Shown: positions 14,630 through 23,249, counted from the first letter of the stretch. The stretch is DNA of 33,804 bases from Synechococcales cyanobacterium T60_A2020_003 (GCA_015272205.1 JACYMB010000128.1:1-33804); one strand, 5' to 3'. The notes: generated by a model not told the origin, from the letters alone. Numbers and translations are program-made.

Positions 14630-16123
14630 ATGCTCAGCCTCTTAATTGCTTTGCCCATTGTGGGCGCACTTGGAATCGGGCTTATGCCCCAGTCGGTATC
14701 AGCAGCTCGCCTGCGTCTGATCAGTATGGCGATCGCCGCTCTGACGTTACTCTGGACGATTTGGTTGATGATCCACTTTGATCTCAGTCAGCCGCTCTTC
14801 CAGTTTGAGGAACATCTGCCTTGGCTGCCTGCGTTGGGATTGGATTATCAACTGGGTATGGATGGTCTATCCCTAGTTTTGGTTGCGCTCAATAGTTTGC
14901 TGACGTGGGTTGCACTGTACAGCACCTCTCACACCATCGAGCGTCCTCGCTTGTTCTACTCGATGGTGCTGCTTGTGTCCGGCGGCGTGGCTGGAGCATT
15001 CTTGGCGCAAAACCTCCTCCTCTTCTTCTTGTTCTATGAATTGGAGCTAGTGCCTTTTTATCTGCTGATTTCAATCTGGGGCGGCGATCGCCGCAACTAT
15101 GCGGCCACCAAGTTCCTGATTTACACAGCGTTTTCAGGAATTTTGATTCTGGCGTCGTTCCTGGGAATGATTTGGTTCACGGGGTCTAGCTCTTTCAACT
15201 ACACCGCCCTGATGGGGCAAACCCTGCCGATGGGCTTGCAGCTTCTCCTGTTGGGCGGGTTGATCGTCGGCTTTGGCATCAAGATCCCCCTCGTTCCCTT
15301 TCACACCTGGTTGCCCGATACCTACGTGGCCGCATCGACTCCGGTGGCAATTCTTCTGGGTAGCGTGCTAGCAAAACTGGGTGCCTACGGTATTTTCCGG
15401 TTCGGTTTGGGACTATTCCCCGAAGCGTGGGCACAAATTTCACCCATCCTGGCGATTTGGGCATCCGTTAGCATCCTCTATGGCGCAATGGCGGCGATCG
15501 CCCAAAAGGACATCAAGCGCATGGTGGCCTACAGTTCAGTCGGGCACATGGGTTACATCCTGCTTGGTGGGGCGGCCTTGACCACCCTCAGCGTTATCGG
15601 TGCTGTTTCGCAAATGGTGGCGCATGGATTGATCTTGGCACTGCTGTTCCTGCTCGTGGGCTTAATTGAAACCAAAGCGGGTACGCGGGAACTAGACGTA
15701 TTAAACGGATTACTGAACCCGATTCGCGGCTTGCCTGCGGTCAGTGCGCTGTTGATTGTTGGCGCGATGGCAAGTGCAGGCATTCCCGGATTAGCCGGGT
15801 TCGTCGCAGAGTTTCTGGTGTTCCAGGGAAGCTATGCTACGTTCCCCATTCCCACGTTGTTGGCGGTGATTGGCACCGGACTCACAGCCGTCTATTTCGT
15901 GATTCTGTTGAACCGTGTTTGCTTCGGCAAATTGGACAACAAGCTGGCCTACTATCCATCGGTGAAGCTTGCAGAGAAGGTTCCAGCGCTGATCCTGGCG
16001 GGTCTCATTTTCTTTTTGGGCGTACAACCCACTTGGTTGGTGCGCTGGAGTGAGTCTACGACGACAGCGATGGTGGCGGCAGTGCCTCCGGTAACCACGC
16101 AGGTTGCCGCAAATCGCCTTTAG
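14630..16123 (+). CDS. ndhD3: NDH-1 subunit NdhD3 (CO2-uptake type)
   Basis: A 497-residue membrane protein of the NuoM/NdhD antiporter family. Visible are LGLDYQLGMDGLSLVLVALN, the glutamate-bearing ELELVPFYLLISIWGG, FGIKIPLVPFHTWLPDTYVA with its lysine, and IAQKDIKRMVAYSSVGHMG. With NdhF3 it forms the distal membrane arm of NDH-1MS and helps couple ferredoxin-driven electron flow to CO2 hydration. It starts 85 bases after ndhF3. Downstream, a Nudix gene on the other strand separates it from cupA. Confidence 0.93.
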   Translation: MLSLLIALPIVGALGIGLMPQSVSAARLRLISMAIAALTLLWTIWLMIHFDLSQPLFQFEEHLPWLPALGLDYQLGMDGLSLVLVALNSLLTWVALYSTSHTIERPRLFYSMVLLVSGGVAGAFLAQNLLLFFLFYELELVPFYLLISIWGGDRRNYAATKFLIYTAFSGILILASFLGMIWFTGSSSFNYTALMGQTLPMGLQLLLLGGLIVGFGIKIPLVPFHTWLPDTYVAASTPVAILLGSVLAKLGAYGIFRFGLGLFPEAWAQISPILAIWASVSILYGAMAAIAQKDIKRMVAYSSVGHMGYILLGGAALTTLSVIGAVSQMVAHGLILALLFLLVGLIETKAGTRELDVLNGLLNPIRGLPAVSALLIVGAMASAGIPGLAGFVAEFLVFQGSYATFPIPTLLAVIGTGLTAVYFVILLNRVCFGKLDNKLAYYPSVKLAEKVPALILAGLIFFLGVQPTWLVRWSESTTTAMVAAVPPVTTQVAANRL

Positions 16124-16220
16124 GAAGCAGGAGCATCAAAATGGCACAGGCAAGGGCGATCGCTCAGCTCAGATTAGCTACGGTGGAATCATCGTTGTGG
16201 ACGACCCAACCCATGTTGAC

Positions 16221-16628
16221 TCAAATTCCATCTCTACTGGTTGCGCCCGTCTGCACTTGGTCTTTAGAAAGCCATCTGGCTTCAAAGGGAGTATCGCCTT
16301 CGATGCCCTTGAGCACAGGTTGAGCATAGAGGGTGCGATCGCAAAATACAGCATCGTAGACAAAAACGATTTCGTGTTTTGGTTCCCCCTCGGAGACAAA
16401 GAGATTTTCTAACACTCCTAGCAGAATAGGTTCTTCAATGTTGACCTCTAGTTCCTCCCAAACCTCCTGAATCACCGCCTCCCGGCTGGATTCCCCAAAG
16501 TCGATGCCTCCTCCCACTGGTCGATAATAGACCTCCTGCCTAAAGGGTTCGTATCCCTCAGACACCAAGATGCGATCGCCCTGACGCATGACACAAATCG
16601 CAATCGGACGAATCTTCTGCCTTTTCAT
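16221..16628 (-). CDS. Nudix hydrolase lying antisense within the CO2-uptake operon
   Basis: From the ATG at 16628 the product has 135 residues and begins MKRQKIRPIAICVMRQGDRI. The Nudix box runs from Gly40: GGIDFGESSREAVIQEVWEE. It keeps metal-ligand glutamates Glu55, Glu58 and Glu59, but the usual arginine before E-U is Gln54 and the usual final glycine is Glu61. Nudix enzymes hydrolyse nucleoside diphosphates linked to another group; the substrate is unknown. An open frame extends to 16709 but would overlap the cupA start. The gene is convergent with ndhD3 and divergent from cupA, interrupting an otherwise same-strand operon. Confidence 0.85.
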   Translation of the reverse strand: MKRQKIRPIAICVMRQGDRILVSEGYEPFRQEVYYRPVGGGIDFGESSREAVIQEVWEELEVNIEEPILLGVLENLFVSEGEPKHEIVFVYDAVFCDRTLYAQPVLKGIEGDTPFEARWLSKDQVQTGATSRDGI

Positions 16629-16674
16629 CGAACATGCTAACCTTTGTTGTTGATCTACGGAGAAAACTACAGCC

Positions 16675-17982
16675 ATGGTAACTGCAATTCCGGCTCCTTC
16701 CACAATCATTCCCCCCTCTCAGCATCCCTATGCCGACATTATTCATCGCCTAGAGGCGGGCGGATCGATGCTGCCCGATACGCCAGAGAATCTAATGCAG
16801 ATCATCGGCATCTACAAAGCCTATGCGGTGCCGATGGACTTCTACTGGCGCGATCTGCTCTACATTGCCGAACGGGTCTTTTTGAATCCAATTCCGGCCT
16901 TTAAATATTTCCTGCCCCAAGAATACCTGGACTTGCACAACCACTATGCTGGCGATACAGCTGACCTCCGCATTTGGCGCGGAGAAGCCACCGCTCACCC
17001 GGAATTGCTAGAGTTCATGGAAAAGGGAGAGCTGAAGCGTAAGTTGCCGAAGCTGGTTCACCACCTCTGGCACGATCGCATCAACATGGAATTTGCTGAA
17101 GCCTGTATGCAGGCAATGTTGTGGCACCGGAAGATGTATGCGCCTCACAATCGGTTTGATGCGTTCCTGGAAACGGATGAGTATCGCCAGAATTGCGATC
17201 GCGCCATCAAAGCCTACTTCAAGAAGAATCCGCTGATGTTGGGGCTATACAAGCTATTCCCCGATATGTTCATCGAACAGGTGAAAATGCTCTCCTACTA
17301 CTCCAATCTGGGGTTATTCTGGGAAGTAATGACACCCGTCTTTTTCGAGATGTCGGATATCTACGACGAGGGTGGATTTAAAGGCGTACCCGATGCAATG
17401 AATTTCCTGATCAATGGAATTTTTGCGATCGCCGGACGCCCCATCTATCACCACGTCTACATCGATGGGGAATGCTTTGAAATTATCCCCAAAGACAAAG
17501 GGTTTATGTGGCTCTATGATGCTGCATTACCTTATGTAGAAGCAGTCTTCTACCGTACCGCCCCCTTCCGAGGCACCAAGTCCTACAACGCCCAGGCAGG
17601 TCAAGTTCCCGATGATCAGAAAGACTTCCACTACGGCATTCTCTACGCCGATGTGTTCCCGGTAGGTAGCGCTGGCATTCCACCCACACTGCTGATGCAG
17701 GATATGCTCCACTTCTTGCCTCCCTATCTCCTGGAGTATTACCAGAAGCATTGCCGGGGTGAGGACGATATGTTGATCCAGTTGGGGATTACCTTCCAGC
17801 GATCGATGTATAACGTGACGTCAGCCGTTATCCAGGCATTGCGGACGGCCTTACTCTATCCCTTAGATGACACGAATCCTGAGCATTTGATGGCGAACCG
17901 CAAGTTCTACGAGGCTCAGATGGATCGGTTCCTGCGTCCAGAGGCTCGTCTCAGCGATATTCAAAGTCAGGATTATCGTTAG
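16675..17982 (+). CDS. cupA: CO2 hydration protein CupA (ChpY)
   Basis: This 435-residue protein belongs to the ChpX/ChpY (CupA/CupB) family, which converts CO2 to bicarbonate on the NDH-1 membrane arm. Recognisable are YADIIHRLEAGGSMLPDTPENL, MDFYWRDLLYIAERVFL, and VHHLWHDRINMEFAEACM at about 128-145; the His130 and Arg135 in this last stretch are the residues I recall as placing the zinc site in the cryo-EM structure. It is soluble in overall character. CGGAG lies upstream of the ATG. NdhF3 and NdhD3 upstream and CupS downstream place it in NDH-1MS. Confidence 0.93.
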   Translation: MVTAIPAPSTIIPPSQHPYADIIHRLEAGGSMLPDTPENLMQIIGIYKAYAVPMDFYWRDLLYIAERVFLNPIPAFKYFLPQEYLDLHNHYAGDTADLRIWRGEATAHPELLEFMEKGELKRKLPKLVHHLWHDRINMEFAEACMQAMLWHRKMYAPHNRFDAFLETDEYRQNCDRAIKAYFKKNPLMLGLYKLFPDMFIEQVKMLSYYSNLGLFWEVMTPVFFEMSDIYDEGGFKGVPDAMNFLINGIFAIAGRPIYHHVYIDGECFEIIPKDKGFMWLYDAALPYVEAVFYRTAPFRGTKSYNAQAGQVPDDQKDFHYGILYADVFPVGSAGIPPTLLMQDMLHFLPPYLLEYYQKHCRGEDDMLIQLGITFQRSMYNVTSAVIQALRTALLYPLDDTNPEHLMANRKFYEAQMDRFLRPEARLSDIQSQDYR

Positions 17983-18002
17983 TTAGAGTCCTCGGTTTAT
18001 TC

Positions 18003-18019
18003 GGCGGGCGATGCCCGCC
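18003..18019. repeat. GC-rich hairpin between cupA and cupS
   Basis: GGCGGGC, a three-base loop and GCCCGCC form a perfect seven-base stem. The motif GGCGGGCRATGCCCGCC with CCTACG following is a common dispersed cyanobacterial repeat. Lying between cupA and cupS, it could adjust the relative transcript levels. Confidence 0.65.
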
Positions 18020-18056
18020 CTACGTTAATCATCGCTACTTCAGGATTTAGATCGCT

Positions 18057-18461
18057 ATGCCAGACATTGTTGATATTGCAGTAAGTAATGAGGCGTTTAG
18101 CACCTTGGTGGCAGCCGTGCAGGCCGCAAGCCTCGTAGATGTCCTTAAATCTCCAGGGCCATTTACGGTCTTTGCGCCTGTCGATGCTGCCTTTGCAAAG
18201 CTCCCTCCTGGAACGGTGCAAACCCTAGTGCAGAATCCCCCCCAACTTGCCCGCATTCTGAAGTTTCATGTGGTATCCGGGAAGTATACTCGTGAGGACT
18301 TATCGAAGTTAGACTCGCTAACCTCTGTGGAAGGGGCAGATATTCGCCTCAATGTCACTGATGATGTCTTTGAGGTAAAAAACGCAACGGTGGTAATGCC
18401 CGATGTGGAGGCAGACAACGGTATTATCCATGTGATTGATAACGTCATTTTGATGGGTTAA
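18057..18461 (+). CDS. cupS: Fasciclin-domain protein, CupS subunit of NDH-1MS
   Basis: The 134 residues form a single fasciclin (FAS1) domain: [20 protein letters not shown], then the signature [31 protein letters not shown], and the terminal [13 protein letters not shown]. There is no signal peptide, so it is cytoplasmic. In cyanobacteria the gene after cupA encodes CupS, a small fasciclin-fold subunit that sits on CupA. The position here, 74 bases after cupA, supports that identity over a generic secreted fasciclin. A terminator follows. Confidence 0.86.
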   Translation: MPDIVDIAVSNEAFSTLVAAVQAASLVDVLKSPGPFTVFAPVDAAFAKLPPGTVQTLVQNPPQLARILKFHVVSGKYTREDLSKLDSLTSVEGADIRLNVTDDVFEVKNATVVMPDVEADNGIIHVIDNVILMG

Positions 18462-18489
18462 TCAGTTCTAACCTTCGACGACAACAGAG

Positions 18490-18519
18490 ATAGGCAGGGA
18501 TAACCTCCCTGCCTATTTT
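18490..18519 (+). terminator. Rho-independent terminator of the CO2-uptake operon
   Basis: ATAGGCAGGGA, the loop TAACC and TCCCTGCCTAT form a perfect 11-base stem followed by TTTT. It lies about 30 bases after the cupS stop. Confidence 0.85.
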
Positions 18520-18539
18520 GCAGGTTAAAGACTAGCGGG

Positions 18540-18720
18540 CTAGATAGCGATTTCGAAGTTGTCAGCCGTTAAGGAAGGAGCGTTGGTTACCGTTGCAAAC
18601 TGTCCTCCACTGCCGAATCCTACTGTACTGCCATCAGAGTTGTAGAACACCTTACCGTTGCTGGAGTTGTAGATAATCGCTGCTCGTTGAGTCGTGGCAT
18701 CTTCATCAGCCGTGACCGTG
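18540..18720 (-). pseudogene. C-terminal remnant of an RTX/calcium-binding-type protein
   Basis: Read on the minus strand and ending at the TAG at 18542-18540, the frame gives ATVTADEDATTQRAAIIYNS, SNGKVFYNSDGSTVGFGSGG, QFATVTNAPSLTADNFEIAI. This resembles the final repeat and tail of large hemolysin-type calcium-binding proteins of cyanobacteria (tyrosine-asparagine-rich strand, Gly-rich GGQFATV, ending in L-T-A-x-D-F). Continuity is lost at about 18720, where an insertion-sequence-like end begins. No start or upstream domains remain. Confidence 0.55.
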
Positions 18721-18881
18721 GCTTTGTTGCATGATTCAAATAAGAGAGGGTTTTGGGTTTATGGGAGTTTGTGAAATCAAGCTTCAACCTTGTAGCTGTC
18801 GGGTTTAGCCACACGAATCATGTGATTGAGCGCAGCACACGAACCGATGTCATGGAGTTGCACACTGTAGGAATACATCAT
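18720..18881 (-). pseudogene. Possible insertion-sequence end with transposase C-terminal scrap
   Basis: On the minus strand, ATG codons at 18881 and 18878 open a 34-codon frame ending at 18777: MMYSYSVQLHDIGSCAALNH, MIRVAKPDSYKVEA. The last residues resemble the tail of some cyanobacterial transposases. The edge next to the RTX remnant is GGCTTTGTTGCATGATTC (18720-18737), similar to IS6-type terminal sequences. A good AAGGAAGG precedes the ATG, so a real small gene is not excluded. Confidence is low. Confidence 0.3.
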
Positions 18882-19040
18882 CCTTCCTTAAATAAAGCAG
18901 GTGAGCTACCTATACATACATTATTTTATTTTTAACCTACGGAAATATCCTTCTTCTTTTAAGCAAACTTCGATTCAACTTACTATTTTATGGGTGTTGG
19001 GCCTTGGTGACTTACGTAAACTCGGTTGGGGCGATCGCCC
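18882..19040. other. Gene-free AT-rich spacer
   Basis: I see no gene here. The stretch is AT-rich (for example TACATTATTTTATTTTTAAC) and ends with a HIP1 site just before the stop of the LpxB-related gene. It completes the mostly non-coding interval after the operon terminator. Confidence 0.5.
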
Positions 19041-20285
19041 TTATCCTTCCCCGAGCAAGGTTTCAACCAACGTTGTGAGTCGATTCGCGGCACCAGAGGT
19101 TCCTCGGACGTGTCGTAAGTTTGCGCGCATCTGTTCAAGCTGTTCAGGGTGATCTAGATAATTCAATACCTGCTGGGCGATCGCCTCTGGTTCTAAGTGT
19201 CCTACTAATTCCGGCACAATCTCTTTCCTCGCCCAGATGTTCGGCCATGCTAGCAGGCGCGACTTTTTCAAAAATTGGGCGTTGATCAATTTGGCGATCG
19301 CCGTTCCTACACCGGGTAGATTAGCAAGTAGACCTGGAATCCCGTCCCAGGCTCGCATTGCATCCAGTTGTTGCGTTGGCAAAAGGACAATCATCGGCAC
19401 GCCCAGCGCACCCAATTCTGCGGTGTTTGCACCGATGGTGGTGAGGCAAAGCTGACACTGGGCAAGGATATCGTAAGCGGGAAAATCGGTGTAGAGTTCG
19501 ATCGTCATTCCATCAGTAGTTTGGAGATAGTGACTGTCTATGATTTGTCCCTGAATGCCTCCGAAATAGGCGGACACTGGATTGCGCTGAGGATCTGCAA
19601 ATCTCTCAAGGGTGTTGAGATCTAAAGTGGGTGCAACTGGGAGGATAAATCGTAAATCTGGTCGCTGTTTGTGGAGATATTGAGCGATCGCCAAACAGAG
19701 GGGAACGCCCTGCGCGAGTTTTGCCGCTTTGGACCCAGGCAAGAGTCCCATAATAGGTGAATTCTGGTTTGAGGTGAGTGGGTTATCTGGAGTGCTTCCA
19801 ACATCCGCCATTAAGTCGCCAACCACGGTGAACTTGTGAGCGTAGCGAGAGGGGGCCTGATTGATCAACTCTGGTTTCATCACCCCAAAGCGATCGACCC
19901 AACCATGCCATCGAGTCTCCCATTCGCCATAAATGAGGGTTTTGTATCCCAACCGTTTACCGATGATGACCGGAAAGATCTGATCGCCGCCGAGGAAAAT
20001 CACCACGCCGCGATCACGCCAGTCCCAATTTTCCGCCGTTTTACCCCAGAGCAGAAAGGGAAAGAAATCTTTGGCTCCCTGCACCCGATCTACTGCTGGA
20101 TAGCTACGAGCGATCGCCACTTCCCGACCGCTGGCATTCGCGCAGGGAGATAGGATAACGGAAATTCGGAGGCGATCGCGATCCTCTCCAAAGCGTTGTC
20201 GGAGCGATCGCACGACTGGACGCACCCAAGTGGTAATCTCACCGGGACCGTTAGACAAAATTAGGATATCGATGGAGTCAGTCAT
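19041..20285 (-). CDS. Lipid-A-disaccharide-synthase-related (LpxB-like) glycosyltransferase-fold protein
   Basis: The 414 residues from the ATG at 20285 begin MTDSIDILILSNGPGEITTW, which corresponds to the first beta strand and glycine loop of LpxB-like GT-B proteins. Later come VVIFLGGDQIFPVIIGKRLG, MGLLPGSKAAKLAQGVPLCL and LCLTTIGANTAELGALGVPM, the last matching the sugar-nucleotide-binding part of the fold. Cyanobacteria carry this distinct LpxB-related family although many lack classical lipid A, so the acceptor is unknown. The frame extends to 20342, but the extra 19 residues precede the conserved strand and contain a HIP1-derived stretch. Confidence 0.78.
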   Translation of the reverse strand: MTDSIDILILSNGPGEITTWVRPVVRSLRQRFGEDRDRLRISVILSPCANASGREVAIARSYPAVDRVQGAKDFFPFLLWGKTAENWDWRDRGVVIFLGGDQIFPVIIGKRLGYKTLIYGEWETRWHGWVDRFGVMKPELINQAPSRYAHKFTVVGDLMADVGSTPDNPLTSNQNSPIMGLLPGSKAAKLAQGVPLCLAIAQYLHKQRPDLRFILPVAPTLDLNTLERFADPQRNPVSAYFGGIQGQIIDSHYLQTTDGMTIELYTDFPAYDILAQCQLCLTTIGANTAELGALGVPMIVLLPTQQLDAMRAWDGIPGLLANLPGVGTAIAKLINAQFLKKSRLLAWPNIWARKEIVPELVGHLEPEAIAQQVLNYLDHPEQLEQMRANLRHVRGTSGAANRLTTLVETLLGEG

Positions 20286-20435
20286 GAAGTTTGAGTAGGG
20301 GCGATCGCTTAAACAAGGGGTTCCGGCTTGATTCAGCTTCATTCTATGACAGCAAAGGAGTCTATCGTTTCATCAATGGGCCCTGGTCGCCTAATAAGTG
20401 ATGGATAGAATGAAAAGGTAGTGAACCAGTTCTAG

Positions 20436-20732
20436 CGATGCCCTCATTGTCAAAGCCAGCAGGGGGTCAAAAACGGTAAGCATCACCTCCAAGATGGAAC
20501 ACCGATCCAGAATTACCTCTGCAAAAGCTGCCGTAAACGATTCAGCGAACGAACGGGCACACCGATGGCTCGACTACGAACTCCAACGCCGATTGTCTCG
20601 CTAGCCCTCAAGAGGCGAGGCGAAGGAATGGGGGTCAGAGCCAGTGGACGAGTGCTCCACACATCTGATTCCAGCATTCTGCGTTGGCAACAGCGATTGG
20701 CGGAGCAAGCGGATGAGGGGTCACCGCCTTGA
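20436..20732 (+). pseudogene. Zinc-finger transposase (IS1/InsA-like) remnant
   Basis: From 20439 the frame reads CPHCQSQQGVKNGKHHLQDG, TPIQNYLCKSCRKRFSERTG, TPMARLRTPTPIVSLALKRR and onward to a stop at 20732. The paired CPHC and CKSC motifs form a zinc ribbon followed by a helix-turn-helix-like region (GEGMGVRASGRVLHTSDSSI), as in InsA-type proteins. A stop codon lies two codons before the first cysteine and the expected initiator is gone. The partner DDE domain is not found after 20732. It is therefore a truncated IS copy. Confidence 0.65.
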
Positions 20733-20949
20733 GGTCGCCTGCAAAATCAAAGGCTCTCCAGGGGACCCACGGGTCGAGTGGGTCAAACGGAACTGGATTC
20801 GCCTTGCCGTGACTGAACAGCAGAACATTCAACTTTACTGGTTGCTCTCTGGTGCACCTGACCCAGAACCTGCCCTCTCCTCTCAGCGTCAATTGAACGA
20901 TGCCTTGCAGCGTGAATTTACCGTCCTCTCTTACCTTCCAGCTTCTTAG
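20644..20949 (+). pseudogene. Unrecognised fragment following the zinc-finger remnant
   Basis: The frame gives 101 residues; the first part overlaps the zinc-finger remnant in another frame and is probably noise. From about residue 25 it reads GHRLEVACKIKGSPGDPRVE, WVKRNWIRLAVTEQQNIQLY and ends FTVLSYLPAS. This part looks protein-like (balanced composition, hydrophobic periodicity) but I recognise no family. It may be the tail of a gene cut by the neighbouring IS. Confidence 0.3.
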
Positions 20950-20999
20950 TTTTGTCAGTCAAGCAGGGCATTGAGTCAGGAAGCGAAAGAGTAGGATCG

Positions 21000-23249
21000 C
21001 TATTGAATCCGAATTGGCGTTGTTGAATCTCTCATGTTCTCTACCCGTCCAATGACGCGGCTATCCCGATATCCACTTTCTTGCAATGCCTGGAGACAGT
21101 TCTGCGCCTGAGACGCTGGAATTGCAGCCAACAGCCCTCCCGATGTTTGCGGATCAAAGAGGATGGGAAACAGGGGATGGGATGAAATTTCAGCAAGATT
21201 GGCGATCGCCCCACTCTGCTTTGCATTTTGAGGATAAAGCGAACTGGTAATGCCCTGGCGCAAAACCTCAGCGGCTCCGTCTAGCACGGCAATAGATTCT
21301 AAATCGAGGTCTACGGATACCTGGGAAGCACGCACCAAATCCAGCAAATGCCCCACTAAACCGAAGCCTGTAACATCCGTACAAGCTGTTGCCCCGTATT
21401 GCCGCAACAGGATAGCTGCCTTGTAGTTCGATTGGAGCATCGACGCAACGGCTGAATCGATCCAACGCCCTTTGGCTTTAAGCTGCATGTCCGCTGCGAA
21501 GAGTGCGCCCGTGCCAATGGCTTTAGTGAGGATGAGCATCTGTCCTGGTTCCATACCTCCCGACTGCCAAAGGCGATCGCGCTCCACCACACCATTGCAC
21601 ACCAGCCCAAACACACATTCGGGACCCTCGGTGGTGTGCCCCCCCACCAACGCTGCTCCCACCTCCTTAAGACGGGTTAAGGCTCCGGCCAAAAGTTGAT
21701 ACAGCATGTTTTCCTGGATGGTGTCCGAGGCAGGCTGAAGGGTGGCGATCGCCAGCGCACTGTGGGGAGATGCACCCATCGCAAAGAGATCGTTTAGGCC
21801 ATGGTTCGCCGCGATTTGCCCAAAAAGGAACAGATCGTTGATCAATGCGGGGAAATAGTCTACTGTTTGCACCATCAGCAATCCGGACGGCATCTGAATC
21901 ACGGCTGCATCATCCGGTTGTTCCAACCCCACCACCACGTTTTCATGGCGTACGGTTTCCAAATCGGGCTGAAGTCGCTGGAGCGATCGCGCCAATACCG
22001 ACTGCCCCACCTTTGCGCCACATCCTGAACAGCGCATGGGTGCAGGCGCATCGGTTGATGCTTGACCTGGAGAAACCATCGGCATCGGTTGAAGATTGGT
22101 GAACCGATCCATAAATTTGCGATCGATGGAATCTTTCCACTGCCATAGCCAGGGATGGGGGCCAAATCCCAAACCTCCCCGTGAGGCCAAGGCTTGGCGA
22201 TCGCCCGTGCCAATTAAGATCAAATAGTTTTTTTGAGGCGTGAAGGGACGGAGGGATTGCCCCAACGCCGCCCGCCGCAAGTTGTCGGCTAAGGGGCGTC
22301 CCTGCCGCACCGCAAAGACCCCAGCCTTGGGGCGCGGATGGTGAATCATAGTGGCAATATCCCCCGCCGCAAACACCTCGGGATGGGACACCGATTGCAG
22401 ACAGTCATTGACCTGAATAAAGCCCCGGTCATCCGTCGCTAATCCGGAGGCACGAATCCAATTCGCCGCTCCCGCTTGGGTCACCCAAAAGACGCGATCG
22501 CACTCGACCCGAAGCCCCGATTCACACTGCACGGCCTTGGGTTCAACGGCGGTCACGGATGCATGGAGATGGACATGGATGCTGCGTTGGGTGAGCGCCT
22601 TCAACATTTGGCGACGCACCCACGGATGACGTTCGGGTAAGAGTTCTGCACCGCGATGAAAAAGGTGAATGGTTAGATGTTTGGGTGATTGTCCAGCCTG
22701 TTGATACAGCGATCGCAGTCGTGCAGTAATCGATAACGCTAATTCCACACCCCCCGCACCACCGCCAACGATGCCCAGGGAAAGCGGCGTCTGAGGCGAT
22801 CGCGCTACCTCGTCCACCAGCGCATCCCAGTACTGCAAAAACTGGGCGATGGGTTTAACGGGAATCGCATACGTTGCCGCACCCGGAACATCGACGATTG
22901 CCGGAGTACTGCCAATGTCGATGGACAGCAGGTCGTAGGGAATCGCTGGACGGTCGGCAAACTTGACCCAACGATTGACCGGATCAAGGGCGATCGCCTC
23001 CTGGACAATCATCTGAGCCTGGGCAAAATTTGCCAACGGACGCAGATCGATATGGCATTCATCAAAGGTGTACAACCCCGCCACATACCCCGGCAGCATC
23101 CCCGAATAGGGCGTATGGGAAATATTGGTCACTAGCGTTAGGCGCACGCCTGGGATGGGATTCATGCCCAACATCTTGAGGGCGATCGCATGGCTATGAC
23201 CACCGCCAATTAAAACGAGTTCTTGGGTATCGGGAATTCGAGACTGCAT
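21000..23249 (-). CDS. selD: Fusion of an NADH-dehydrogenase-like flavoprotein with selenide, water dikinase (SelD)
   Basis: The 749-residue product has two enzymes in one chain. Residues 1 to about 385 are an FAD/NAD(P)-dependent oxidoreductase of the NDH-2-like type: LVLIGGGHSHAIALKMLG (11-28), a second dinucleotide loop GIVGGGAGGVELALS (159-173), and HPEVFAAGDIAT (289-300). Residues 404-749 are SelD, which makes selenophosphate from selenide and ATP: MRCSGCGAKVGQ carries Cys410 and Lys413, equivalent to the catalytic Cys17 and Lys20 of E. coli, followed by DDAAVIQ, GGHTTEGPE and the closing FDPQTSGGLL. This fusion is known in cyanobacteria and other bacteria. The reductase may feed reduced selenium to SelD (inference). 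Confidence 0.93.
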   Translation of the reverse strand: MQSRIPDTQELVLIGGGHSHAIALKMLGMNPIPGVRLTLVTNISHTPYSGMLPGYVAGLYTFDECHIDLRPLANFAQAQMIVQEAIALDPVNRWVKFADRPAIPYDLLSIDIGSTPAIVDVPGAATYAIPVKPIAQFLQYWDALVDEVARSPQTPLSLGIVGGGAGGVELALSITARLRSLYQQAGQSPKHLTIHLFHRGAELLPERHPWVRRQMLKALTQRSIHVHLHASVTAVEPKAVQCESGLRVECDRVFWVTQAGAANWIRASGLATDDRGFIQVNDCLQSVSHPEVFAAGDIATMIHHPRPKAGVFAVRQGRPLADNLRRAALGQSLRPFTPQKNYLILIGTGDRQALASRGGLGFGPHPWLWQWKDSIDRKFMDRFTNLQPMPMVSPGQASTDAPAPMRCSGCGAKVGQSVLARSLQRLQPDLETVRHENVVVGLEQPDDAAVIQMPSGLLMVQTVDYFPALINDLFLFGQIAANHGLNDLFAMGASPHSALAIATLQPASDTIQENMLYQLLAGALTRLKEVGAALVGGHTTEGPECVFGLVCNGVVERDRLWQSGGMEPGQMLILTKAIGTGALFAADMQLKAKGRWIDSAVASMLQSNYKAAILLRQYGATACTDVTGFGLVGHLLDLVRASQVSVDLDLESIAVLDGAAEVLRQGITSSLYPQNAKQSGAIANLAEISSHPLFPILFDPQTSGGLLAAIPASQAQNCLQALQESGYRDSRVIGRVENMRDSTTPIRIQ

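Noticed and set aside
12682-16123. Constitutive NdhF4-NdhD4 (CupB) operon
   Set aside because: A fasciclin-type cupS follows the CO2-hydration gene, which fits the NdhF3-NdhD3-CupA-CupS form instead.
16141-16412. Small plus-strand frames between ndhD3 and cupA
   Set aside because: They are antisense to the Nudix gene and show no recognisable protein features.
21000-23249. Sequencing error joining two separate genes
   Set aside because: The flavoprotein-SelD fusion is a known architecture and both halves and the linker are in one clean frame.
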